Shown here piece after piece: positions 6,906 to 13,294 of a stretch of DNA of 13,294 nucleotides. A program made the translations under genes and the position numbers. The notes under the pieces were generated by a model. That model made no database searches and was not told where the DNA came from. It saw nothing but the letters and a program-made list of their open reading frames with translations. Source of the stretch: Thalassiosira profunda (lineage: Eukaryota > Bacillariophyta > Thalassiosirophyceae > Thalassiosirales > Thalassiosiraceae); assembly GCA_036939355.1 (NCBI GenBank), contig JALLAP010000395.1:1-13294 (forward strand), in the 5' to 3' direction. Position 1 is the first letter of the stretch; each line of letters begins with the position of its first letter.

Positions 6906-7643
6906 ATGACGGTCTCCGATATCGGCAAGATTGTATCCGCGGTCGCCTGCACCGAATTCCTTGCGTGCATTCTGGCAAATCGGTTCATCTACAAGTCAGA
7001 GGCGTATGCCAAAACTGTGTCGACCTTCAAGCGGGCCGAGGCGCGGAGGGACAAAACGGCCGCCTCGATCGCCGCCAAGCAGGCGGCGCGGGACGAGCAG
7101 CTGGCCAACCCGGGCAAAAAGCGCGCCCAGCAAACGTCGCAAAAGTCCATTGAGAAGGATGCAAAGAAGCTGCAACTCGAGAATGAAGAGGTATCGGCCC
7201 TTGCTGCCGAAGTGGCCCGTCGACACACGATGGGAAACTTCTACAGCTCGATAGCCTTCCTGTTGCTGTTTCGGATACTCTCCGCGGAGTACTCGGGCAA
7301 AGTCGTGGCGGTTCTGCCCTTCGAACCCTTCAACTTTCTCAAGAAGGTAACGTTTCGTGGTCTCGGGACTGTCAAGGGAGTGAACGATCTCTGGGCCCAA
7401 TCGGACGTCATCCCCGCGGATGTATCGAGCGCTTCGCAGGCGTGCGCATTCGCATTCATATACGTTCTGTGCTCCGCCTCAGTAAAAATGATAGTGAACA
7501 CGGCCTTTGGAACCAAGCCGCCGGCCGGGGCCGATCATGGCGTGGGAAACTTAATTGATGCCCCGCAGAACAAGAAAATGATGAAATCCTTCGGATTGGA
7601 TGCCGGTGATGTGAAGGAGGCGCGCAAAGCGGTGGGGTTCTAA
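6906..7643 (+). CDS. TMCO1: TMCO1-family ER membrane protein (Get1/EMC3/Oxa1 superfamily)
   Basis: 245 aa from the ATG at 6906; the frame opens slightly earlier at a TTG, which I do not use. TMCO1 homologues are ER membrane proteins of the multipass translocon, reported as a Ca2+ load-activated channel and related to the insertases EMC3 and Get1. Seen (numbered from this ATG): TM1 at about 5-25; a charged coiled-coil at about 42-105 rich in Lys/Arg/Ala/Gln; TM2 at about 111-127; the family block GKVVAVLPFEPFNFLKK (131-147) followed by FRGL; and TM3 containing FIYVLCSASVK, which corresponds to FLYILCTMSIR in the human protein. The lumenal segment between FRGL and TM3 is about 16 residues longer than in human TMCO1 and shows no splice signals. 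The tail ends in a basic/acidic stretch. Convergent with the RING/Ubl gene, 122 bp apart. Confidence 0.88.
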   Translation: MTVSDIGKIVSAVACTEFLACILANRFIYKSEAYAKTVSTFKRAEARRDKTAASIAAKQAARDEQLANPGKKRAQQTSQKSIEKDAKKLQLENEEVSALAAEVARRHTMGNFYSSIAFLLLFRILSAEYSGKVVAVLPFEPFNFLKKVTFRGLGTVKGVNDLWAQSDVIPADVSSASQACAFAFIYVLCSASVKMIVNTAFGTKPPAGADHGVGNLIDAPQNKKMMKSFGLDAGDVKEARKAVGF

Positions 7644-7765
7644 TTTTCTTCGCAGGAAAAGGGTCTGTGCGGTGTGAAGCAAATAGAATAGAGATAAGAG
7701 GAGGGCGAAGAGTTGTAGAATTGGCAAAGAGAGGAGCTACGTTAATGCTGTAGCACACGTTGTCA

Positions 7766-8655
7766 TCATGGACGCATCGGTTGCGGTGGGTAGAACAGGG
7801 ATCGCGCAAATAACCAAACGCCCCTGGCGAGAGCATTTGCAGTGCGAAAGGTGTAATGCAGTACCCACATCAAAGCGTTGCAAATGTACTTTGGTGTCAA
7901 TCGTTTTGCAATGCTGAATAAGAGATTGGACGCCTTCTGAACAGTGCTGGTTGTGGCCAGGGGGAGTCGCAACCCGGTAACAACCAACGATGGTTTCTTC
8001 CGGCGTTGTGTTATATCCGCAGACGAAATGTCCATTAGCTGAGCTGATACCTCGTCAGAATTGTGTCCCGCTCCTGCATTGGCGGGGTAAATGACTTTCC
8101 CTTTGTGTATCACCTGCAGAGACAGAAAAAGACATTTGTGTAGATGCATGCCCGGCATAGCATTTACTTGTGCATTGTGCGATTACTCACCTTCAGACCT
8201 TTGGCAGCATCCATTCCCAAAACATGACCGATCCTATCCAATGCATTTGTTGCCCCCTGACTGAATAATTTGTTGTATGTTGAATTTGGCAGAGGTCGCT
8301 GCGCCCACAAAAAGTAGCTCGTCGTTCCATAACGAAATGAAACTATTCTGCTTGCATCAGCTCCGCCACCCGCCTTTTGTTGCATCAGGAACGCGGACGA
8401 CTGCGCATCGCAAACGACAGACGCCGTCGATTTCTGGCACACCGGGCATGTTTTGGTTCCACCGCTATCATGGAGGTAGGAGACGAGAGGTGTCAGAGAG
8501 CACGAGTGCCCGCATGTTGCGACAATTGCGTTGGGTGCACCGTCGTCCATAGGAGAGCCGTCCGACAACAGCGGATTGCTCGCATAAACAACGGCCAACT
8601 CCTCCCGCTTTAACGAGGCGAGGGGTTTGAGCGTAAAGGGGCAGAGGTCCGCCAT
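7766..8655 (-). CDS. RING/U-box-like and ubiquitin-like protein with hydrophobic C-terminus (two exons)
   Basis: Two exons, 8191-8655 (155 codons) and 7766-8113 (115 codons plus stop), joined in phase 0 to give 270 aa. Residues 1-80 form a degenerate RING/U-box: LCPFTLKPL at the start, then ATCGHSCS (C48, H50, C52) and TCPVC (C70, C73). The first CxxC pair has lost its second Cys (CPFT), closer to a U-box than a full RING. Residues about 103-203 look like a ubiquitin fold: IVSFRYGTTSYFLW as the first hairpin, NALDRIGHVLGM as the helix, GLKVIHKGKVIYP, and a last strand SLVVTGLRL. Residues about 231-263 are hydrophobic with aromatic and Arg residues and could be a tail anchor or amphipathic helix. 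Likely an E3 ubiquitin ligase or adaptor at a membrane; I do not recognise a named orthologue. Its neighbours also belong to ubiquitin/p97 biology. Confidence 0.75.
8114..8190 (-). other. Intron in RING/Ubl gene (77 nt, phase 0)
   Basis: On the minus strand it starts GTGAGT and ends with a pyrimidine-rich tract and CTGCAG. Without splicing the frame stops after eight codons. Splicing joins GLK to VIHKGKVIYP, restoring the ubiquitin-fold pattern. Confidence 0.9.
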
Positions 8656-9003
8656 TCTCTTCTTCGTCTGGAGGCTCTGCCCGCCACCAACGGTTCCCTC
8701 CTCAGCCAGCTTGCTCTCTCCCTCGACTCTCGTTCCCTGTGAGGATTTTAGAGGGGGCTTCTGCTTCCCCTCAAAAGCCCCGCTGGAGGTTGTGCATTTC
8801 TTTTGTGGTGAACGGGGGATCCCCGATGTAACATGAAATCACCCCCCTAAATCGACCGCTTTCCGTTCCCCTCCCGCCTCCATCCGACGCCGACGCGAAG
8901 GAAGACTTCACCCTGGCTCATCTTGTGTACGGCGTAAAGGAGACTTCGTGTGCACATGTTATGCGCTGTTTGTTTCTTGAAGTAAGCTGTGTCTAGTTAG
9001 ACT
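8656..9003. promoter_or_regulatory. Intergenic region upstream of RING/Ubl gene, downstream of UBX gene
   Basis: 348 bp between the UBX gene stop and the RING/Ubl start, both on the minus strand. It should hold the promoter of the latter and the 3' UTR of the former. Copy B of the dispersed element takes up 8744-8853; the remainder shows no gene. Confidence 0.5.
8744..8853. repeat. Inverted-repeat element, copy B
   Basis: The terminal arms 8744-8757 (gattttagaggggg) and 8842-8853 (cccccctaaatc) are imperfect inverted repeats. Internal hairpins are GAGGGG/CCCCTC around 8752-8772 and a GGGGATCCCC palindrome near 8816-8825. The block 8763-8789, read on the minus strand, matches 967-994 of copy A at about 24 of 28 positions. 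It lies about 90-200 bp upstream of the RING/Ubl start codon. Confidence 0.55.
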
Positions 9004-10956
9004 TCATCCTCGGAACCACTTCGGCTTTCCGCCGCCCTTCTTCGCTTCGCCCTGGTCGGAACCGGAGACATTGCTGCTGCTCTTCTTCCCAAGCAATCCT
9101 GTCTTTTTCCCCAGCATGCGTTGCATCAGGATGTCTTCTTTCGATTGGGCCCCTCCCCCGTCGCCAGCATCTTTTCGTTTGGTTGCTGCAGGGGGCTTTT
9201 TCTCCTTCACGATCGGCTTGGCATCCGGAAAGGCGGATGCCCCTGCATTGCTGCCTCCACTGAACAGCTCGTCGCGCAAATAGCTTCCCGCAGGAGAGGC
9301 GCCGACCTTCCAACTGACGTGTATCTTCGCAGCGGGCACCAACTCCTCGCCAGACAAAGTCTTTGCGTCATTCAGCAGTCGCCGAGGCGGGGCCACGTAC
9401 AAATCAAAGTCAAGAGACTCTGCAAGCGAGGGATGGAAGGCCGATTTGATCACGGCTCGGACGGCCGCCACCTTCTCCCTGGGCAGGAACTTGGCGTGCA
9501 GGTGGGTGCCGTCCGAGAAGTTGACGCGGATTTGGGCGTGGGAATACACCTTCGCCTTCTTCATCCTCTCCAGATCCCGCATCGCCTTGGTGGTGAAGCC
9601 TCCCTCCTCTCTCTTCTTTCTTTCCTCTTCCATCCTCTTCATCCGAGCGGCGACCAATGAAGAGTCGCTCTTCCCGGCACCGCCCGTGGCAGCAGCGGTC
9701 GATCTGGCCTCCGCGGCACTCGGACCATCCCCCGCTCTGTAGGCCACCAATCCGCGATCCGCCTCGATCGATTGCAACTCGCGCTCCAGGCGATCCTTCT
9801 TGGATTGAAGCTGCTGCAGTTGCCGTTCCGTCGTGGACATGCCGGACGCATCGCTGTACGGGTCCGGGGCGCCCATGGCCGCGCTCTGGATGTTGTGCGA
9901 GTGTGTCTTGTACACATTGAACTGAGATGTTGGGCCCCGCGAGTTGTTCCTGGAGGCAGCCGCTGACGCAGGTGGTGCTGCAACTGTCGACGATGGCAGG
10001 GATTCCGGCGTTTTGGGAATGGGGGGGAGATCGCCCTCCTCCATGCCCAGATCTCTCACCGCCGAGTGAACCAACACCTTTCTCCCCCGGAGCAACAATT
10101 CCCTCGATTCATTCTCTGCAGTCAACTCGAGCGTTTCTGGTTGAACACTGCCACCTCCCAAGGCAGGATATTTGGGCTGGAACCCAATCGAATAGAGAAA
10201 GTCGTATCCCCCCGCACATCGGCCCACCTTTTTGTCGAATGCGGCATTGGCGCAGCGGATGGAGCGAACCTTCGGCTCGTCCGGGCGCGAGAGTAAATTG
10301 TCAACGATTTTCAGGAGGGTGTTGAGGCAATCCTTGGTAGCGGCGTCAAAGTTGGATTGCAGGACTTTGATCCACGCCTCCTCGGGCAGCATTTTGGGGA
10401 TTGTTTCCGGCTCTGGGGGGCTGATGTCCATTGGCTCAGGCGCAGAGGCGGCAGCAGGGGCGGCAGCAGGGGCGGCGGCAGGGGCGGCGGCAGGGGCGGC
10501 GGCAGGGGCAGCAGCAGGAGGAACTGCCGCGCCTGCCGACGCGACGACGGGCTTGATGTTCAGCGCCGAGGCCGCCGACGCAATTGCGGATTTGACGGGG
10601 TCGCCCTTCTTGGGGGCGCTCGCCGCGTTCCCAGTGGATCCGAGGTCCAGAGTCAAAACCACGCCCGCGCTGCCGTCATCTCCCTCCAATACCTGTTTGA
10701 GGGTTGTGGTCTCCCATTCCGACTGCGGCACCACCCTCCGGAGGCAGACCAGCGTCGCGGACGAGGCAGATGCGTCGCCCTGCAACAGCGACGGGGGCAG
10801 CGCCGATTCCAATCTGAGCAATAGTTGCAAAAGCGTCGTCGATCCTTTGGTGGGCTGGTCCTCGACGGTCGGGACCGAGAGGCGGGCGCCCGACCATGAG
10901 CACCTGACCACGACCCGAATGGGCGATTTCTTCCTCTTTGCCACCTTGGGCGGCAT
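9004..10956 (-). CDS. UBL-PUB-UBX domain protein, p97/CDC48 cofactor (TUG/PUX1- and UBXD1-like)
   Basis: 650 aa, single exon. Order: 11-105, a ubiquitin-like fold resembling the N-terminal domain of TUG/ASPSCR1 (ending in LVCLRRVV...LKQVL...VVLTLDLG); 137-172, an Ala/Pro tract of AAAP repeats; 192-295, a PUB domain (NFDAATKDCLNTLLKIVDNLL...KVRSIRCANAAF...YDFLYSIGF), the fold that binds the p97 C-terminal tail; 374-402, a coiled coil; 435-470, a basic charged helix; 470-552, a UBX domain that has APPRR in place of the usual FPR loop, as in TUG/PUX1 proteins; then a C-terminal KPKWF motif similar to the PKWLK of that group. UBX and PUB together suggest contact with both ends of the p97/CDC48 hexamer, in hexamer disassembly or substrate delivery; this is inferred from the families. 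Divergent from another PUB gene. Confidence 0.88.
   Translation of the reverse strand: MPPKVAKRKKSPIRVVVRCSWSGARLSVPTVEDQPTKGSTTLLQLLLRLESALPPSLLQGDASASSATLVCLRRVVPQSEWETTTLKQVLEGDDGSAGVVLTLDLGSTGNAASAPKKGDPVKSAIASAASALNIKPVVASAGAAVPPAAAPAAAPAAAPAAAPAAAPAAASAPEPMDISPPEPETIPKMLPEEAWIKVLQSNFDAATKDCLNTLLKIVDNLLSRPDEPKVRSIRCANAAFDKKVGRCAGGYDFLYSIGFQPKYPALGGGSVQPETLELTAENESRELLLRGRKVLVHSAVRDLGMEEGDLPPIPKTPESLPSSTVAAPPASAAASRNNSRGPTSQFNVYKTHSHNIQSAAMGAPDPYSDASGMSTTERQLQQLQSKKDRLERELQSIEADRGLVAYRAGDGPSAAEARSTAAATGGAGKSDSSLVAARMKRMEEERKKREEGGFTTKAMRDLERMKKAKVYSHAQIRVNFSDGTHLHAKFLPREKVAAVRAVIKSAFHPSLAESLDFDLYVAPPRRLLNDAKTLSGEELVPAAKIHVSWKVGASPAGSYLRDELFSGGSNAGASAFPDAKPIVKEKKPPAATKRKDAGDGGGAQSKEDILMQRMLGKKTGLLGKKSSSNVSGSDQGEAKKGGGKPKWFRG
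10448..10520 (-). repeat. 12-bp tandem repeat coding (AAAP)n in the UBX protein
   Basis: About six tandem copies of a 12-bp unit (plus-strand ggcggcaggggc, with some ggcagcaggggc variants) encode an Ala-Ala-Ala-Pro linker between the UBL and PUB domains. Near-identical units suggest recent slippage and likely length polymorphism. Confidence 0.85.
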
Positions 10957-11188
10957 GTTGGAGTTGGAGGCGGCGGCGGAGCGAGGAGGAGCCGGGCGAG
11001 CTCGCAGCCTGCGCCTTTTGCTTTTGGAAGAGCAAAGAAGTTGATCGATTTTTCACTGTCACGACACCGCCGCCGACCACCGACCAACGACCAACGACAT
11101 CCCAGCCTGCAGCCTGCTCTGGCTCCGCCCGCATCCACGCAACCACCGCCCATAAACGCGCGCGGCAATCCAGTGCAATCGGTCTACC
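10957..11188. promoter_or_regulatory. Bidirectional promoter region between two PUB-domain genes
   Basis: 232 bp between divergent ATGs. It contains three tandem 7-bp units of type cgacca(c/a) at 11074-11094, followed by a partial fourth, and a repeated AGCCTGC at about 11104-11117. These are candidate binding sites; no core element was identified. Confidence 0.6.
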
Positions 11189-12686
11189 ATGAATAACTGG
11201 TTCGGGGGCGGGGACAAGAAGGACAAGGGCGGCGGAGGCAAGAAAGATGGGCAATCGTGGAAGGGAGGGACGGGGGACATGGATGCGCTCAAGAAGAAGA
11301 ACGGCGGCCCGTCGCGGCTAGTGAGAGGTGGGGGCGGTGGCAAATCGTCTGGAGGAGGCGCCAAACCCGACGGAGGCGGGAATATATTTGCAAAAGCCGG
11401 CGCAGGCATCAACGATGCGTTGGGCAAGATGCAAATGGAGATGGCCAAAGCGAACAAGCCCGCCAATACTCGCGGAGGGGGACAGAGCTTGGGCGGTTCC
11501 AAACCAGGGACGGTTTTGTCGGTGTCGTTGGATAACCCTGGCCCAGTGGGATTGGAGGTGAGTTGCATTTATTACTCTTCATTCATGCAATTGCAATTAT
11601 TATTTGTTGGTTACAATACCAATTGCTGACCTCTGATCACCCCCGTTGCAGGTTGAAAAGCGGAAGAATTCGCACGCCACTGCCATAATTGCAGCAGTGG
11701 TACCCGGCGGCCAAGCGGAGAGGGCGGGGCTGAAGCGAGGGGATATCGTCTGCCACCCCCGGTCGAACGGGGAAGAAGAAATTCGCTACGACCAATTTGT
11801 GGCCATGGCAAAGAGCGGCAGGAGGCCTCTGAGGTTCGATGTGCGGAGGATCGAATTGTCCATTTTGAGTGGGGGTGATGGTAGATCTGGTGGGAAGGGC
11901 GGTGGCAGAGTCAGCGCGGATTCGTATGCACGCAAACAAGCAGTGATTGCGGCGGCGGAAGCGCGGGATGCAAAACACAAGGCAAAACAAAAGCCAATAC
12001 CGAAGACAGAGAAGAAGATGGACGGGCTTCGGCCAAAGCAGAAGATTTATGACCACACTCAGACGGTGGACTCTGAGGAGACACGCCAAGCTGTGGCTGC
12101 TGTGAAGCAAGCGGAAAGGGCCGATGCACAGAATCTGGGCTACAATCCGTATGAGGCCAAAGCGATGACGAGCGGCCAGGCCAGGACTGCAACAGTGGCA
12201 ATGACGGCGGGGGAAATCAATGCTGACAATGCGCCGTCAAAGATTGCAGGTGGCAGTGACGGGAAGACGGCTTCGCCTGGAAAGGTTAACGCACCGAAAG
12301 ATCCGACCAAAACGCAACAACCGCCCTCCCCGGAATTCGAGCAGGCGTTTTCGGTCGTTGTTACAGCCAATACTGACCATGCTGCGGTGCTGAAATCTCT
12401 GGGCATCATGCGCAAATTGATCACAAATGCAGTGACGAAAGGCCAGCAGGGGGACGACGAAACTTCTACCAAATTCCGGCGCGTGCGCCTATCCAATCCA
12501 AAGATCAAGGAGGCGATTACTGATCAGCAGGGAGGTCTGGAGCTGATGATGTCGGTGGGTTTTGTCCTGAGCGAACACGATTCTGATGGTGAAACATATC
12601 TCATGTTTCCGCCGGGGGAGAAAGGACCTGGATGGCTGGATAGTGCCTTGGGAATGATGGAACAGTATGAAAATGGTGGTTCTTGA
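11189..12686 (+). CDS. PDZ-PUB domain protein, putative p97/CDC48 adaptor (two exons)
   Basis: Exon 1 is 11189-11557 (123 codons) and exon 2 is 11652-12686, giving 467 aa. Residues 1-105 are Gly/Lys-rich and low in complexity, with a short helix (INDALGKMQMEMAKA, about 74-88). Residues about 107-192 form a PDZ domain: TVLSVSLDNPGPVGLEVE contains the carboxylate-binding loop (GPVGLE), then IIAAVVPGGQAERAGLKRGD, the hallmark GGxAxxAGLxxGD block. Residues 212-240 are an Ala/Lys helix. A motif NLGYNPYEAKAM (284-295) stands alone in the linker. Residues about 350-445 are a PUB domain (AVLKSLGIMRKLITNA, FRRVRLSNPKIKEAI, GGLELMMSVGF, GETYLMFPP), the module that binds the C-terminal tail of p97/CDC48. 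The protein probably links p97 to partners with free C-terminal tails. ATG is the first in frame. Confidence 0.87.
11558..11651 (+). other. Intron in PDZ-PUB gene (94 nt, phase 0)
   Basis: It starts GTGAGT and ends CCGTTGCAG, with a branch-site-like CTGAC at 11626-11630. It is AT-rich compared with the flanking exons and contains an in-frame stop. Splicing joins GPVGLE to VEKRK and completes the PDZ carboxylate-binding loop. Confidence 0.92.
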
Positions 12687-13163
12687 ACATTATGTCAAGA
12701 GTTTGTTGTTTGCAAGAGGCATCAATGGCAACATCCTATCAGGAGTCAATTGTATCCAAGAAACCAATCCCAGTAATAGATGTGTCACACATTCTGCTAG
12801 ACTTATCTGTCTATGTATCCTTCGGATACACCACGAGCCAACGCCAAGCATCAAGCTTCGGCGAATCGCCAGCGAGCGGCTAATGAATGCAACGCATACA
12901 AAAGCCTGCGAAGCACATGTCTAACGGATAGACGAATCTCGCCAACCACAACCGCGGAAGCAGCGCCGACGGACGATGATGGCCGCCGGCCATTGCAATA
13001 GCTCCTCTCATTAATTGGTAGCAACAGAATAAACGACAGCTATTGGACAGTAGCTACGCTATGTTCTGCACATTTCCAATCCCTCCAATGGACCCATTAA
13101 GGAAGTGGAGGGGCAACGCAGCATGCATGTGGGCCAGGAAGGGCATGGCGCAGGTCCAAGCCA
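12687..13163. other. 3' intergenic region of PDZ-PUB gene
   Basis: No supported gene. It includes a perfect 7-bp stem with a 3-nt loop (tgtatcc-ttc-ggataca, 12814-12830), a smaller hairpin at 12979-12993 (atggcc-gcc-ggccat) and an AATAAA at 13028-13033 that could serve polyadenylation of the upstream gene. All are short and could be chance. Confidence 0.4.
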
Positions 13164-13294
13164 TCATATGACAGCTTCCCCATGCAGAAACTTCGCGCGC
13201 GCCATGGCGGCAACAACCCCCATGGCCACCGGATAGAGCCCTACGACGCCCTCCCTTCCTTTTGTGGTACCAATGGGCAGTGCCTGGTGCGTTG
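13164..13294 (-). CDS. Possible 3' end of a gene running off the right edge
   Basis: On the minus strand one frame is open from the window edge to a TGA at 13164-13166, giving about 42 residues that include GVVGLYPVAMGVVAAMARAK, a hydrophobic and well-composed segment. A second minus-strand frame is also open from the edge to about 13060, so openness alone is weak evidence. I recognise no family. Confidence 0.25.
   Translation of the reverse strand, partial: THQALPIGTTKGREGVVGLYPVAMGVVAAMARAKFLHGEAVI

Noticed and set aside
1..13294. tRNA, rRNA, CRISPR, integrase or transposase genes
   Set aside because: I looked for these by eye on both strands and saw no cloverleaf, spaced-repeat array or recombinase motif. 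The inverted-repeat elements encode no protein.

Overview
This window looks like nuclear DNA from a photosynthetic eukaryote with a red-alga-derived complex plastid, most likely an ochrophyte (stramenopile) alga. Haptophytes and cryptophytes are not excluded. Three clear GT-AG introns (69, 77 and 94 nt) rule out a bacterium. The arogenate dehydrogenase starts with a signal peptide followed by an ASAF-type cleavage motif, the mark of plastid import through the ER in these lineages. The DNA is GC-rich and gene-dense, with eight complete genes in 13.3 kb and intergenic gaps of about 60 to 610 bp. I cannot name the species.

Layout, left to right: a DUF3605/GIG1-like protein (minus, 69-731); a 427-bp divergent promoter region holding an inverted-repeat element; a membrane-anchored thioredoxin-fold protein with a single active-site cysteine (plus, 1159-1932); a plastid-targeted arogenate dehydrogenase with one stop-free intron (minus, 1993-3279); a fatty acyl-AMP ligase fused to an acyl carrier domain and ending in a CaaX-like box (minus, 3539-6313); a 592-bp divergent region with a degraded copy of the same dispersed element; a TMCO1-family ER membrane protein (plus, 6906-7643); a RING/U-box plus ubiquitin-like protein with a hydrophobic tail (minus, 7766-8655, one intron); a third copy of the element; a UBL-PUB-UBX p97/CDC48 cofactor (minus, 9004-10956); and a PDZ-PUB protein (plus, 11189-12686, one intron). 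The last 608 bp are mostly non-coding, with a weak candidate 3' end of another gene at the right edge.

Functional themes: the right half groups proteins of ubiquitin/p97 proteostasis and ER membrane biogenesis. The two PUB-domain genes are divergent and share 232 bp of upstream DNA, so co-expression is plausible. The left half is metabolic: tyrosine synthesis in the plastid, and fatty-acid activation with transfer to a carrier domain that may be lipid-anchored to membranes. The most noteworthy items are the FAAL-carrier protein with a CCGCVVM terminus and a TCP10-like beta-repeat N-terminus, the divergent PUB pair, and the three related intergenic elements. Eukaryotic gene clustering rarely implies an operon, so links between neighbours are inference.
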